Origin: Pedobacter changchengzhani
Lineage (GTDB): Bacteria; Bacteroidota; Bacteroidia; Sphingobacteriales; Sphingobacteriaceae
Length of the DNA stretch: 64,000 nt
Direction: 5' to 3'
Assembly: GCF_004354365.1 (NCBI RefSeq)
Contig: NZ_SJCY01000010.1
Location: 62,001 to 126,000 of the forward strand
Shown here: piece by piece, positions 21,395 through 31,028 of the stretch
How positions within the stretch are numbered: position 1 is the first letter of the stretch
Layout: each line of letters begins with the position of its first letter
Position numbers and translations under genes: made by a program
Notes under the pieces: model-generated
Told to the model about the DNA's origin: nothing
The model's database searches: none
Seen by the model: the letters and a program-made list of their open reading frames with translations, nothing else

Positions 21395-21528
21395 AGGTAT
21401 TAAGTTCTAACTATAATAGTGCAAATATAAAAAAGCTTAAAAATAAACGACTTATATTAATCTTTACAAAACTAAGCTAGTAATAGTAATTTCCGACTTA
21501 TAACTTACCACCTATAACCTTCAACTTT
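21387..21528. repeat. Inverted repeat joining the murQ stop and the next start
   Basis: AAAGTTGAAGGT (21387-21398) is perfectly complementary to ACCTTCAACTTT (21517-21528), with further weaker pairing inward (TTAAGTTCTAA against TTATAACTTA). The left arm contains the murQ stop codon and the right arm ends four bases before the next ATG. Confidence 0.65.
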
Positions 21529-21532
21529 ACAG

Positions 21533-22099
21533 ATGCACGAAATAGAACCTTATTACCAATGGAGAGATGATTACATTTCTGCGGAAGATGATCGCTCGCC
21601 TTTTTACAATACCGAGTATTCTGAATTGTACTTTGATAAGCAGATTTATAATTTTTTGTTACATCCCCAATGGGACGAATTTGGCTCTAATACGCTTTAT
21701 TTAAAAGTTTTGTATGCCGATTACGATAGAAGTTATGCCATTATAGAATTTATTGGCGAATGGAACGATGCCATTAATAACGATATCATGATGCTAAAAC
21801 GCGATATTTTAGAATTGATGATGGATGAAGGCATTACAAAGTTTATTTTAATAGGTGAAAACGTGCTTAACTTTCATGCTTCAGATGATAGTTATTACGA
21901 AGAATGGTTTCAGGAAGTGGAAGATGGATGGATTGTGGGTGTTAATTTTCAAGAACACGTAATTAAAGAGTTTAAAGATAATAATATTGATTATTACATT
22001 AACTTTGGTGGCGCGATTGATGATATGCCTTGGCGCACGTTAAAGCCTTTACAGTTTTTTAAAAAAGTTGAAGAACAACTGACAAAAAGATTGAATTAA
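21533..22099 (+). CDS. Conserved hypothetical acidic protein
   Basis: Protein of 188 aa, soluble and acidic, with no signal peptide or membrane segment. It is rich in Tyr, Asp and Glu near the N-terminus (YYQWRDDYISAEDDRSPFYN). The middle (LYLKVLYADYDRSYAIIEFIGEWNDAINNDIMMLKRDILELMMDEGITKFILIGENVL) reads like an alternating beta-alpha domain. I do not recognise the family. It stands between murQ and a BI-1 family gene on the same strand, with 36 bases to the latter, so it may be cotranscribed with it. No catalytic motif is apparent. Confidence 0.85.
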   Translation: MHEIEPYYQWRDDYISAEDDRSPFYNTEYSELYFDKQIYNFLLHPQWDEFGSNTLYLKVLYADYDRSYAIIEFIGEWNDAINNDIMMLKRDILELMMDEGITKFILIGENVLNFHASDDSYYEEWFQEVEDGWIVGVNFQEHVIKEFKDNNIDYYINFGGAIDDMPWRTLKPLQFFKKVEEQLTKRLN

Positions 22100-22135
22100 A
22101 TAATTATTTTTATAAATTAAATCACAATAATATAA

Positions 22136-22879
22136 ATGGAACAACAAAATTATCAGTACCAAGACAATAGTGTTTTTGTACAACAAAACTCGGTTGCAAA
22201 AAAATTCTTCGCAAATGTTTTTTTATGGATGTTTGTGGCCTTAAGTTTATCAACATTGGCAGCATTTTATGTATCCAATACCGATTCGGTACTGCACATG
22301 CTTATCAATTTTGAAACCGGACAAAGAACTGGTTTAGGTTATGTTGCTATGTTTGCACCGCTAGGTTTAGTGTTACTAATGGGTGCAGGGTTTAGTAGGT
22401 TATCTTATACTGCTTTATTGGGCGTATTTGTTGCTTTCTCTTTACTGTTGGGCGTAAGTTTAAGTTTTATTCTTTTAGTTTATACCGGTACTTCAGTTAT
22501 AACTTGTTTTGCAGCTGCAGCAGGTATTTTCGGTATTATGGCGTTTTTAGGCTATACCACCAATGTAGATTTAAGCAAGTTTGGTCCAATTTTAATGGTT
22601 GGTGTTGTTGGTTTAGTAATTGCCAGTATTGTCAATATGTTTATCCAAAGTGAACAATTTAGTCTAATTATGGCTTTTATTGGTATTGCTGTTTTTACTG
22701 CATTAACTGCTTACGATGTGCAGAAGATTAAAAGAATTGGCTTGGGCTTGGAAGAAAGTGGCGAGCAAATGGCATCAGCTGATACTAAGAAACTAGCGAT
22801 CATGGCTGCTTTATCACTCTATTTAGATTTTATTAACATATTTTTATTCTTACTTCGTATCTTCGGAGGTAGAAAATAA
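22136..22879 (+). CDS. Bax inhibitor-1/YccA family membrane protein
   Basis: Inner-membrane protein of 247 aa with seven hydrophobic segments, matching the BI-1 (UPF0005) fold. The N-terminus is polar (QQNYQYQDNSVFVQQNSVAKKFFANVF). The C-terminal part carries the typical FTALTAYDVQKIKR and a final ALSLYLDFINIFLFLLRIFG. Family members are pH-sensitive calcium leak channels or modulate membrane proteases. A terminator follows. Confidence 0.93.
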   Translation: MEQQNYQYQDNSVFVQQNSVAKKFFANVFLWMFVALSLSTLAAFYVSNTDSVLHMLINFETGQRTGLGYVAMFAPLGLVLLMGAGFSRLSYTALLGVFVAFSLLLGVSLSFILLVYTGTSVITCFAAAAGIFGIMAFLGYTTNVDLSKFGPILMVGVVGLVIASIVNMFIQSEQFSLIMAFIGIAVFTALTAYDVQKIKRIGLGLEESGEQMASADTKKLAIMAALSLYLDFINIFLFLLRIFGGRK

Positions 22880-22905
22880 TCATCATTTAGCAAAATATTA
22901 TATCG

Positions 22906-22945
22906 AAGGCCATGCATTTTTGCGTGGCCTTTGTAATTTTATTTG
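22906..22945 (+). terminator. Terminator after the BI-1 family gene
   Basis: AAGGCCATGC pairs with GCGTGGCCTT (one G-T pair) around a 6-base loop, followed by a broken T-rich stretch. It separates the BI-1 gene from the SAM riboswitch unit. Confidence 0.65.
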
Positions 22946-22999
22946 GTTGCAAAGCGATAATTTTTGGAATTGACGAGCGTTTGTTGCATTTTTGCACTG

Positions 23000-23113
23000 C
23001 TTATAAAGAAAGACGGAGGGATTAGACCCAACGATGTCTTAGCAACCTGTGCCAAACAAGGTGCTAAATTCTAATCTAGTTCCGATGGTTATTCGGGAGC
23101 AAGAGAAGATAAG
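23000..23113 (+). ncRNA. SAM-I riboswitch (S box) of the met operon
   Basis: The conserved S-box core is plain: closing stem CTTAT / ATAAG at the ends, GGAGGGATTAGACCC, GATG, then TTAGCAACC, followed by AAGGTGCTAA, and the distal arm before GAGAAGATAAG. A T-rich -7-like box (TTTTTG at 22989-22994) ends just before it, so transcription probably starts at the first base of the aptamer. It would reduce expression of metH, and perhaps metF, when S-adenosylmethionine is abundant. No strong terminator is visible between it and metH, so control may be at translation or through the hairpin at 23155-23238. Confidence 0.94.
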
Positions 23114-23154
23114 TTTAAAGGAGTACATCCGATCCGACTTTTTAGTAAGCTTTA

Positions 23155-23238
23155 GAGATTTGAGAAGTTAGATTTGAGATTTGAGACATTGCGCTCTAAA
23201 TTGATCTCATATCTCATATCTCATATCTCATATCTCAG
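23155..23238 (+). repeat. Long hairpin of iterated GAGATxTGA words before metH
   Basis: The left arm (23155-23186) reads GAGATTTGAGAAGTTAGATT and continues in the same vein. The right arm (about 23205-23238) is five CTCATAT-type units. 26 of 32 positions pair across a loop of about 17 bases. The right arm ends five bases before the metH ATG. The left arm matches that of the element at 54917 in 29 of 32 positions, including the odd AGTTA break, so both belong to one family. Confidence 0.85.
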
Positions 23239-23243
23239 AAAAA

Positions 23244-26200
23244 ATGGATATTAGAGAAGAATTAGAAAAGCGGATTTTGATTATTGATGGTGCAATGGGC
23301 ACTATGATTCAGCGATATACCTTAACTGAAGAGGATTTTAGAGGCGAACGGTTTAAAAACCACCCATGTGATGTGAAAGGCAACAACGATTTGCTAAACA
23401 TTACACGTCCGGATATTATTAAAGCCATACATTTAGAATATCTAAAAGCCGGTGCCGATATTATTGAAACCAATACCTTCAGTACACAGCGTATTTCCAT
23501 GGCCGATTACCAAATGGAAGACCTTTCTTACGAAATGAGTTTTGAAGGTTCGAGAGTTGCCAAAGAAGCTGCTAACGAATTTATGTTGGCAAATCCCGAT
23601 CGGAAATGTTTCGTTGCAGGTGCAATTGGTCCAACAAATAGAACACTTTCTATGTCGCCAAATGTTAACGACCCTGGTTATAGAGCAGTTTATTTTGATG
23701 AACTTGAAGTTGCTTATTATGAGCAAGTTCGTGGCTTGGTTGATGGTGGCGCAGATATTTTATTGATTGAAACTATTTTTGACACTTTAAATGCGAAAGT
23801 GGCTATTGTAGCCATAAAAAAATACGAAGAAGTAATTGGGCGCAAACTAGAAATTATGATTTCTGGTACGATAACCGATGCTTCGGGCAGAACACTTTCA
23901 GGACAAACAGCCGAGGCTTTTTTAAATTCGGTAATGCATGCAAAGCCCCTAAGTATTGGCTTTAATTGTGCTTTGGGTGCGAAAGAAATGCGCCCACATA
24001 TTGAAGAACTTGCCACAAAAGCTGGTTGTTATGTTTCTGCTTACCCAAATGCGGGTTTGCCAAATGAGTTTGGCGCTTACGATGAGCAACCACATGAAAC
24101 TGCTCATTTAGTAGATGATTTTATAGCATCAGGATTTGTAAACATTGTGGGCGGTTGTTGTGGTACTACGCCAGAGCACATTGCCTGCATTGCTAAAAAC
24201 GCAAAAAAAGCAACACCTAGAAAAATCCCTGTAATTGAGCCATTTATGCGCTTAAGCGGATTAGAACCCGTAACCATTAGACCTGATAGTATTTTCGTAA
24301 ACATTGGTGAGCGTACAAACATTACAGGATCTCCAAAATTTTCTAAATTGATTTTGGGTGGCGATTACGAAGCTGCCCTTGCCGTTGCCTTGCAACAGGT
24401 AGAAGGTGGTGCGCAGGTTATCGATGTGAATATGGATGAAGGGATGCTTGATTCGGAAGCTGCGATGACTAAATTCCTAAACCTTATTGCTTCAGAACCT
24501 GATATTTCAAAATTGCCAATCATGGTCGATTCTTCCAAATGGACGGTTATCGAAAATGGTTTAAAATGTATGCAGGGAAAAGGTATTGTAAATTCAATAT
24601 CCTTAAAAGAAGGCGAAGAGAAGTTTAAAGAAAGTGCTCGCAAAATTATGCAATACGGCGCTGCAGTTGTGGTAATGGCTTTTGATGAAAAAGGACAAGC
24701 TGATAATTTAGAACGTAGAAAAGAAATTTGTAAACGCAGTTACGATATTTTAGTTGATGAGCTTGGTTTCCCGGCACAGGATATTATTTTCGATCCAAAT
24801 ATTTTAACCGTTGCCACAGGTTTAGAAGAACACAATAATTACGCAGTTGATTTTATAAATGCCACAAAGTGGATTAAAGAAAACCTGCCTCACGCAAAAG
24901 TAAGTGGTGGCGTTTCAAACATATCGTTCTCTTTTAGAGGAAATAATACCGTTCGCGAAGCGATGCACTCTGCATTTTTGTACCACGCCATACAGGCAGG
25001 TTTAGATATGGGCATTGTGAACGCGGGTATGTTGGAAGTTTATCAAGAAATTCCGCCAGAATTGTTAGTAAGGGTAGAAGATGTGCTTTTAAACCGTAGA
25101 GATGATGCTACCGAGCGATTGGTAGAATTTGCCGAAACGATTAAAAGTAAAGGAAAAGAAATTGTTCGTGATGAAGAATGGAGAAAAGGAACGGTTGAAG
25201 ATCGTTTATCCCACTCTTTGGTAAAAGGAATTGTAGAATATTTGGATGATGATGTGGAAGAAGCCCGTCAGAAATATCCTCGGCCAATACAAGTAATTGA
25301 AGGCCCGTTAATGGGTGGAATGAACATTGTTGGTGATTTATTTGGCGCTGGAAAAATGTTTCTGCCTCAGGTGGTAAAATCGGCAAGGGTAATGAAAAAA
25401 GCAGTGGCTTATCTATTGCCGTTTATTGCTCAAGAAAAATTAGATAACCCCGATCAAGATCAAAGTTCATCAGCAGGTAGAGTCTTAATGGCTACTGTGA
25501 AGGGCGATGTGCATGATATTGGTAAAAATATTGTAGGCGTTGTTTTAGCTTGTAATAATTTCGAAATTGTAGATATGGGTGTAATGGTTCCCGCACAGGA
25601 AATTATTAAAAAAGCCCGAGAAATAAATGCTGATATTATTGGTTTAAGCGGTTTAATTACACCTTCGTTAGATGAAATGGTTCATTTTGCAAAAGAAATG
25701 GAGCGCGAAGGTTTTACCATTCCGTTAATTATCGGCGGCGCCACAACATCAAGAATACATGCCGCCGTAAAGGTTGCGCCAAGTTATTCTGGCCCCACCA
25801 TACATGTTTTAGATGCCTCTCGAAGTGTTACGGTTTGTAGTACTTTGATGAATCCTGAAACAAAAGGAGCCTATGTTGATGGAATTAAAGCAGAATACGA
25901 TAAGGCACGAGAAGCACATTTAAATAAACGCTCTGATAAACGATATAAAACAATCGAGCAAGCAAGAGCAAACAAGTTCCAAATCGATCTAACGCAGGTT
26001 TCTCCAGCGCCAGCTTTTACAGGCACAAAAATTATCGAAAATTATCCGTTGGAAGATTTGGTTCCTTACATCGATTGGACGCCATTTTTTCATACTTGGG
26101 AATTACGTGGAAGCTACCCTAAAATATTTGATGATAAAAATGTTGGTGTAGAAGCTAAAAAGCTATTTGATGATGCGCAAACTTTGTTAAAACGTATCGT

Positions 26201-26948
26201 TTCAGAGAAATTACTGACTGCAAAAGCTGTGATAGGTTTTTGGCCGGCCAATACTATTAATCATGATGATATTCAGTTAGATGTTGAAAGCGCGTTGCTA
26301 AACGCCGATGAGAAACTTAAAAATGGTAACGCCGAGAAAGTTGTTATTCACACTTTAAGGCAACAGACTGAAAAAACTGATGGTCAACCTTATTATGCAT
26401 TGGCTGATTTTATTGCACCGCAAGAAAGTGGCGTACAAGATTACTTTGGAGGTTTTGCGGCTACAACTGGTATTGGTTGTGATGAATTGGTGGCTGAATT
26501 CGAAAAAGATTACGACGATTACAATAGCATTATGGCCAAAGCTTTAGCGGATAGATTAGCAGAAGCGTTTGCAGAAAAACTGCATGAAATGGTGCGTAAA
26601 GAATACTGGGCTTATGCAAAAGAAGAGAAACTATCTAACGAAGAGTTAATAAAAGAGCAATATGTTGGTATTCGTCCTGCACCAGGTTATCCTGCTTGTC
26701 CGGAGCATACCGAAAAAGGGACTCTATTTGCACTCTTAGATGCCGAAAATAAGATTGGTTTAAACATTACCGAGAGTTATGCCATGTATCCAACTGCTGC
26801 CGTAAGTGGTTTTTATTTCTCACATCCCGAATCGAAATATTTTGGTCTAGGAAAAATTACTAAAGATCAGGCAGAGGATTATGCTAATAGAAAAAGCATG
26901 AGTTTGGAAGAGGCAGAGCGTTGGTTGAGCCCGAATTTGGCTTACTAG
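23244..26948 (+). CDS. metH: Cobalamin-dependent methionine synthase (MetH)
   Basis: Transfers the methyl group of methyltetrahydrofolate to homocysteine through bound cobalamin. At 1234 aa it has all four modules: homocysteine-binding barrel with zinc ligands (NCALG and [10 protein letters not shown], residues 1-~320), pterin-binding barrel ([14 protein letters not shown], ~350-620), cobalamin cap and B12 domain with [11 protein letters not shown] where His757 coordinates cobalt, and the C-terminal reactivation domain ([14 protein letters not shown]). It lies under a SAM-I riboswitch, with metF two genes on; MetF makes its methyl donor. No damage is seen. Confidence 0.98.
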   Translation: MDIREELEKRILIIDGAMGTMIQRYTLTEEDFRGERFKNHPCDVKGNNDLLNITRPDIIKAIHLEYLKAGADIIETNTFSTQRISMADYQMEDLSYEMSFEGSRVAKEAANEFMLANPDRKCFVAGAIGPTNRTLSMSPNVNDPGYRAVYFDELEVAYYEQVRGLVDGGADILLIETIFDTLNAKVAIVAIKKYEEVIGRKLEIMISGTITDASGRTLSGQTAEAFLNSVMHAKPLSIGFNCALGAKEMRPHIEELATKAGCYVSAYPNAGLPNEFGAYDEQPHETAHLVDDFIASGFVNIVGGCCGTTPEHIACIAKNAKKATPRKIPVIEPFMRLSGLEPVTIRPDSIFVNIGERTNITGSPKFSKLILGGDYEAALAVALQQVEGGAQVIDVNMDEGMLDSEAAMTKFLNLIASEPDISKLPIMVDSSKWTVIENGLKCMQGKGIVNSISLKEGEEKFKESARKIMQYGAAVVVMAFDEKGQADNLERRKEICKRSYDILVDELGFPAQDIIFDPNILTVATGLEEHNNYAVDFINATKWIKENLPHAKVSGGVSNISFSFRGNNTVREAMHSAFLYHAIQAGLDMGIVNAGMLEVYQEIPPELLVRVEDVLLNRRDDATERLVEFAETIKSKGKEIVRDEEWRKGTVEDRLSHSLVKGIVEYLDDDVEEARQKYPRPIQVIEGPLMGGMNIVGDLFGAGKMFLPQVVKSARVMKKAVAYLLPFIAQEKLDNPDQDQSSSAGRVLMATVKGDVHDIGKNIVGVVLACNNFEIVDMGVMVPAQEIIKKAREINADIIGLSGLITPSLDEMVHFAKEMEREGFTIPLIIGGATTSRIHAAVKVAPSYSGPTIHVLDASRSVTVCSTLMNPETKGAYVDGIKAEYDKAREAHLNKRSDKRYKTIEQARANKFQIDLTQVSPAPAFTGTKIIENYPLEDLVPYIDWTPFFHTWELRGSYPKIFDDKNVGVEAKKLFDDAQTLLKRIVSEKLLTAKAVIGFWPANTINHDDIQLDVESALLNADEKLKNGNAEKVVIHTLRQQTEKTDGQPYYALADFIAPQESGVQDYFGGFAATTGIGCDELVAEFEKDYDDYNSIMAKALADRLAEAFAEKLHEMVRKEYWAYAKEEKLSNEELIKEQYVGIRPAPGYPACPEHTEKGTLFALLDAENKIGLNITESYAMYPTAAVSGFYFSHPESKYFGLGKITKDQAEDYANRKSMSLEEAERWLSPNLAY

Positions 26949-27530
26949 GTTGTTACCTGTTATGTGTTACGGGTTGTAGGTTTGGAAGTTTAGTAATGCG
27001 TATTAGCTGTTACAGGTTACGGGATTCGAAGCAGAAAGAAAAGATAAATGGAAAAAGAAAAAAAAGCATATACAGATTTAGATGTTTGGAAGGAGGCGAG
27101 AATTTTAACAAACGAAATTTATAATGCCACTAAACTATTTCCTAAAGATGAACTATTTGGTTTAACTAGCCAAATGAGGAGGATTGCCGTTTCAGTTCCA
27201 TCAAATATTGCAGAAGGCTGTGGGAGAAATTATCCAAAGGACAGTATTCAGTTCTTTTTTATAGCCAGAGGTTCAATTTATGAATTAGAAACTCAACTTT
27301 ATATTTCATTTGACCAAAAGTATATTGATGAAATAAGCTTAAAATCAATACTTCTGAAATTAGAAATCGTTAGAAAATTATTAAACGGGTTCATAAAATA
27401 TTACCAGCAACTGGCGAAGTAAACACCCAACCCCATAACCTAAAACTCTTAACACGTAACCCCACATGAAGCTATCAATTTTTGATTCGGCATCCAAACA
27501 GGTAACACGTAACTTACAACCCGCAACAAC
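26949..27530 (+). repeat. Inverted-repeat element carrying a four-helix-bundle gene, metH-metF gap
   Basis: The 582-base gap holds a left arm (about 26949-27030: GTTGTTACCTGTTATGTG, then TTACGGGTTGTAGGTTTGGA), the gene at 27048-27422, and a right arm (about 27450-27530). The reverse complement of the right arm begins GTTGTTGCGGGTTGTAAG, then TTACGTGTTACCTGTTTGGA. The arms are built of the same words but imperfectly ordered. The right arm ends directly at the metF ATG. The word GTTACGTGTTA recurs in the smaller inverted repeat between thrB and thrC. Confidence 0.7.
27048..27422 (+). CDS. Four-helix-bundle protein (23S rRNA intervening-sequence protein family)
   Basis: A small protein of 124 aa in the S23/IVP family (TIGR02436-like). 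The hallmark core is clear: DLDVWKEARILTNEIY, FPKDELFGLTSQMRRIAVSVPSNIAEGCGRN and a late helix with YELETQL. Such proteins form pentameric four-helix bundles and are encoded in rRNA intervening sequences, or act as Avd-like accessory proteins of diversity-generating retroelements. No reverse transcriptase or rRNA is nearby. Here the gene sits between metH and metF inside a repeat-flanked element. A paralogue in a similar setting is at 54977. Its role is unknown. Confidence 0.9.
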   Translation: MEKEKKAYTDLDVWKEARILTNEIYNATKLFPKDELFGLTSQMRRIAVSVPSNIAEGCGRNYPKDSIQFFFIARGSIYELETQLYISFDQKYIDEISLKSILLKLEIVRKLLNGFIKYYQQLAK

Positions 27531-28481
27531 ATGAAAATTACTCAGCATATACAAGAAGCCAAAAAAACCTTATTCTCATTCGAGCTTTTGCCACCTATAA
27601 AAGGGCAAAGTATTCAATGGATATACGATGCAATTGATCCATTGTTGGAGTTTAATCCGCCTTTTATTGATGTAACCTCCTTAAGGGAAGATTATATTTA
27701 TAAAGAGCAAGACAATGGTTTATTGCAGAAGGTTTCGTATCGGAAGCGCCCAGGTACAATAGCCATTTGTGCTGCGATTATTCATAAATATAATATTGAT
27801 GCCGTTCCACATTTAATTTGTGGTGGTTTTACTAAAGAAGAAACTGAAAATGCGCTAATTGATTTACAATTTTTAGGGATTGATAATGTGTTGGCTTTAC
27901 GAGGCGATGCACGCGCAGCTGATAAATCTTTTATTCCAACCAAGGGTGGTCATTGTTACGCAACAGATCTAATTGAGCACATTAAAAACCATAACGACGG
28001 TAAATTTCTGCACGAAGATATAGAAACTTTTAACAGTGATTTCTGTATCGGCGTGGCCGGTTATCCTGAAAAACACTTTGAAGCACCAAACCTAAACGCA
28101 GATTTCAAATTCTTGAAGAAGAAAGTGGATGCTGGCGCAGAATTTATTGTTACCCAAATGTTTTTTGATAATCAGAAGTATTTCGACTTCGTAAAAAAAT
28201 GTAGGGAAAATGATATTAATGTGCCGATTATTCCCGGGTTGAAACCCATTAGCACATTATCTCAGTTAACGGTTTTGCCTAAAATTTTCCATATCGATTT
28301 GCCAGAAGAATTAACAGACGCCTTATCTCACGCTAAAAGCAATGCTGAAGCTAAAGAAATAGGTACAGAATCGATGATTAAACAGTGTAAGGAGTTGATG
28401 GATTTTGGAGCGCCTGTGTTGCATTTTTATACTATGGGCCGACCAGAACAGACGAAGAAAATTGCTAGAGCGATATTTTAG
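27531..28481 (+). CDS. metF: Methylenetetrahydrofolate reductase (MetF)
   Basis: FAD-dependent enzyme that reduces 5,10-methylene- to 5-methyltetrahydrofolate, the methyl donor for MetH. 316 aa, a single TIM barrel. Family features: FSFELLPPIKG with the catalytic Glu near the N-terminus, ALRGDARAADK, FCIGVAGYPEKHFEAPN, and QMFFDNQKYFDF. The repeat element upstream ends at the ATG, so translation must start next to its right arm. Probably cotranscribed with metH under the SAM riboswitch. Confidence 0.97.
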   Translation: MKITQHIQEAKKTLFSFELLPPIKGQSIQWIYDAIDPLLEFNPPFIDVTSLREDYIYKEQDNGLLQKVSYRKRPGTIAICAAIIHKYNIDAVPHLICGGFTKEETENALIDLQFLGIDNVLALRGDARAADKSFIPTKGGHCYATDLIEHIKNHNDGKFLHEDIETFNSDFCIGVAGYPEKHFEAPNLNADFKFLKKKVDAGAEFIVTQMFFDNQKYFDFVKKCRENDINVPIIPGLKPISTLSQLTVLPKIFHIDLPEELTDALSHAKSNAEAKEIGTESMIKQCKELMDFGAPVLHFYTMGRPEQTKKIARAIF

Positions 28482-28484
28482 TTT

Positions 28485-28800
28485 TTGTTGAGTAGGATTC
28501 AAAATCCTAAGTTCAGTAGTCGGGATTACAAATCCCGATTAACGAGTTGGTCAGGATTTGCAATCCTGACTCCAATGCCTATAGATTTGCAATCCATTTT
28601 AAGAAAAAGCACTTGGGCGTTAATAGGATTACAAATCCTAAGTTCAACAATCGGATTACAAATCCCGATTAACAATGAACTTGTCGCATTGCTTTGCTGG
28701 TCAGGATTTGCAATCCTGATCGATTTATCTGTGAATTTTCAATCCATTTTGATAAAGTGGCCATCTTTAATAGAATTATAAATCCCGATTAATGGTAAGT
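28485..28800. repeat. Array of small GGATT-xxx-AATCC hairpins (first copy)
   Basis: About nine short palindromes such as AGGATTACAAATCCT, CGGGATTACAAATCCCG and TCAGGATTTGCAATCCTGA are separated by similar spacers, including AAAAGCACTTGG. Two roughly 140-base super-units are present. There is no credible gene in this 300-base stretch. The same series in the same orientation occurs at 31029-31374, on the other side of two paralogous genes. Confidence 0.85.
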
Positions 28801-28801
28801 T

Positions 28802-29824
28802 TTAATAACCAATTTCACAAGAAATCGCCAAATCTGTATAGTAAGGTAAAAGATATTCAAAGGGTACCCAATTTCCCCCGTAATCTAACGCCATCACATT
28901 TAACCTTTCTCCTTTTTTATTACTCACCCCAACAAAAGGTCTTAAGGCTATACCCATTGGGTTTGTCGATTTTGACCAAGTAATATAGTTGAGGTTTTTT
29001 AGGCTAGGCACCCATTCTACAGCAACCATAAATTTTCCTTGCGGTAATGCAATTTTATACTTTGATAAATTGATACGCATATTTTGTGCTGGTGGTTCGC
29101 GATCAATCAATATAGGAGTAATGCATAGTTCGGCCGCCGGTTGGTTGTTTTTATCCAATTGGTAAATCCTTAACTTAAATTTATTTTGCTGTATATAACT
29201 TGGCGCATAACTATGCATATAATCCTTGTCTTGGTATATAAGCACAGTCGAAGTCCCTTTGTTAGCATAGGTAATACTACTATCCGAATTCATCGAACCG
29301 TCATCATAAATGTTATTGGGTGGCAAGTCAAAATATAATTGATTAAGCTTTATGTTATTGAGTTGTGCTCCAGTATATTTATTCTCAAAAATTTGTCCAA
29401 CTTGCAAGTATTCGAAAGGTTTATCCCCTAATGGTAAACCAATCCACTGGCTTACAGTTTGTGTATCATATTCATTTAAATCAACATTGTTGTGAGTTGA
29501 GTTTAACACTGGTATGGATGTATCTTGCGGTAACAGGCTTGCTTTTTTTATTTGTAAAAGTTCATATAAGGGAATTTTCAGTTTTTGAAAACCTTGGGCA
29601 TCTATGAATAAAGTGTCCCCTAACATTTTTTGGTTATAGTAAATTTCGAAAACACCTTTTTCGGCATTGATAAATTTTCCCATGCGTTTATCAGCCAATG
29701 TTGCATTTAAAATGGTTTTACCATTTTTACGATTCTCGACCTTAATTTCAGCATTAAAATTAGTTTGAGCAAAAAGTGGAGTAATTATACTTAGCAATGC
29801 GATTAATAAGATGGTGTTTTTCAT
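28802..29824 (-). CDS. Secreted protein of unknown function, paralogue of the next gene
   Basis: A 340-aa exported protein with signal peptide MKNTILLIALLSIITPLFAQ; the start at 29824 was chosen for this, rather than the longer frame from 29884. No known enzyme motif is seen. The N-terminal part looks like a beta-sandwich (FNAEIKVENRKNGKTILNAT), as in carboxypeptidase-regulatory-like domains. The C-terminal part (GKFMVAVEWVPSLKNLNY, ending ISCEIGY) resembles the end of the neighbour at 29896 (FYIAIEWLAILPNLTY, ending LSAKISYY). The two genes are a tandem duplication, flanked by the same repeat arrays. Surface or periplasmic location is likely; the function is not inferable. Confidence 0.8.
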   Translation of the reverse strand: MKNTILLIALLSIITPLFAQTNFNAEIKVENRKNGKTILNATLADKRMGKFINAEKGVFEIYYNQKMLGDTLFIDAQGFQKLKIPLYELLQIKKASLLPQDTSIPVLNSTHNNVDLNEYDTQTVSQWIGLPLGDKPFEYLQVGQIFENKYTGAQLNNIKLNQLYFDLPPNNIYDDGSMNSDSSITYANKGTSTVLIYQDKDYMHSYAPSYIQQNKFKLRIYQLDKNNQPAAELCITPILIDREPPAQNMRINLSKYKIALPQGKFMVAVEWVPSLKNLNYITWSKSTNPMGIALRPFVGVSNKKGERLNVMALDYGGNWVPFEYLLPYYTDLAISCEIGY

Positions 29825-29895
29825 CAATATAAATTTTTTCTTAAAAATGATATGCCACAAATTTTTATCTTTCCATTGTTGCAACGTGTTTGTTT

Positions 29896-30954
29896 TTAAT
29901 AGTAGGATATTTTGGCAGACAGTGCAAATTCTGTATCAATTTTACCATCAGAATCAGGCTCTACAGTAACCCAATTATCTTTTAGCCAAACATATTTCTT
30001 TGTTGAATTTTTCTTATCAATACGGTAAGTACTTACATAGGGTTCATATCCGATCTCATAAACCAATGCCATCGCTGGACCTTTATCATCTTTGGTTTGT
30101 GTAGGTAATGTAAATTGCCTAAATACCTTAGGTTGATTACGTTTGCCTAAGCTGTAAGTTAGGTTGGGCAAAATAGCGAGCCACTCTATTGCAATATAGA
30201 AATTACGTTGTTTAGGCCTAATGTTATAGTTACGAACATCAATTTCCGTATCGGTAATGGCACTAGTTAATGAGATGGGTATTTTTACAGCTTGATCTAA
30301 TGGCTGGGGTTCTCCGTTCTCAGCTGGATATATAATATATAAATTAAAAATAGCTCGCTCATTGTGCTTTTTTAATTCGTAAAATAGCCAAGGTGCCCTG
30401 ATATATTTGATTTCATATTTCTCAGTCAATATAGTTGTTTGTTCATTGCTAGCTTCTACAAATCTACCGAGGTGGATTTCTTCAAGCTTAAAGCTGTCAA
30501 CATTGGCCGTAAATTTTTTAGCAATTGGAAACTTAGCGCTTAAGTAAGACTGTGCAATATCTTTGTTTATAGTATATTTTATATTGGAATAGGCGAATTC
30601 ATTAATTATTTCGTAACGTTTCTTACCTACGCTAACACTTACCTCTTTTAAGGTTTTTTCATCTTCGTCTAGATAGATAATCCCATCTTTCGGTAATTTA
30701 TCAATTGGCAGTTTCGCTGATAAGTAGCCTATGCAGGATACAAAAATTGTATCCTTAAGATTTAATTTATCTACGATTATATTAAAATCTCCAGATTCGG
30801 TTGTTAATTTAGTTTGATTAGCTAACTTTAACTTTACCGTAGCATAAGGGATTGGCTGTTTACTTTTAGTAGCTATAATTTTTCCTTTAATGGTTTGGGC
30901 AAAGCAGGTTAATGAAACAATCGAAAATACGATGAGAAATATTAATTTTTTCAT
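29896..30954 (-). CDS. Secreted protein with a carboxypeptidase-regulatory-like domain
   Basis: 352 aa with signal peptide (MKKLIFLIVFSIVSLTCFAQ). Residues ~20-95 form a CarboxypepD_reg-like beta-sandwich (IKGKIIATKSKQPIPYATVKLK, then FVSCIGYLSAKLPI), a domain common on Bacteroidota surface and TonB-linked proteins. Here there is no TonB receptor barrel after it. The remaining ~250 residues are of unknown fold and match the paralogue at 28802-29824 in the C-terminal part. The 71-base gap suggests cotranscription, this gene first. Confidence 0.82.
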   Translation of the reverse strand: MKKLIFLIVFSIVSLTCFAQTIKGKIIATKSKQPIPYATVKLKLANQTKLTTESGDFNIIVDKLNLKDTIFVSCIGYLSAKLPIDKLPKDGIIYLDEDEKTLKEVSVSVGKKRYEIINEFAYSNIKYTINKDIAQSYLSAKFPIAKKFTANVDSFKLEEIHLGRFVEASNEQTTILTEKYEIKYIRAPWLFYELKKHNERAIFNLYIIYPAENGEPQPLDQAVKIPISLTSAITDTEIDVRNYNIRPKQRNFYIAIEWLAILPNLTYSLGKRNQPKVFRQFTLPTQTKDDKGPAMALVYEIGYEPYVSTYRIDKKNSTKKYVWLKDNWVTVEPDSDGKIDTEFALSAKISYY

Positions 30955-31028
30955 AAGTGACCTAATATCGGAAATTTTAGGTAAATCTTTGATTTTCGAC
31001 TTTGTAACTAAATCCCATTTTTAAAGTT

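Noticed and set aside
27048..27422. Four-helix-bundle gene as part of a diversity-generating retroelement (Avd)
   Set aside because: No reverse transcriptase or template/variable repeat pair occurs in the window; the same holds for 54977-55351.
28802..28983. Plus-strand open frame and other small frames opposite known genes
   Set aside because: They lie antisense to supported genes and have no family features.
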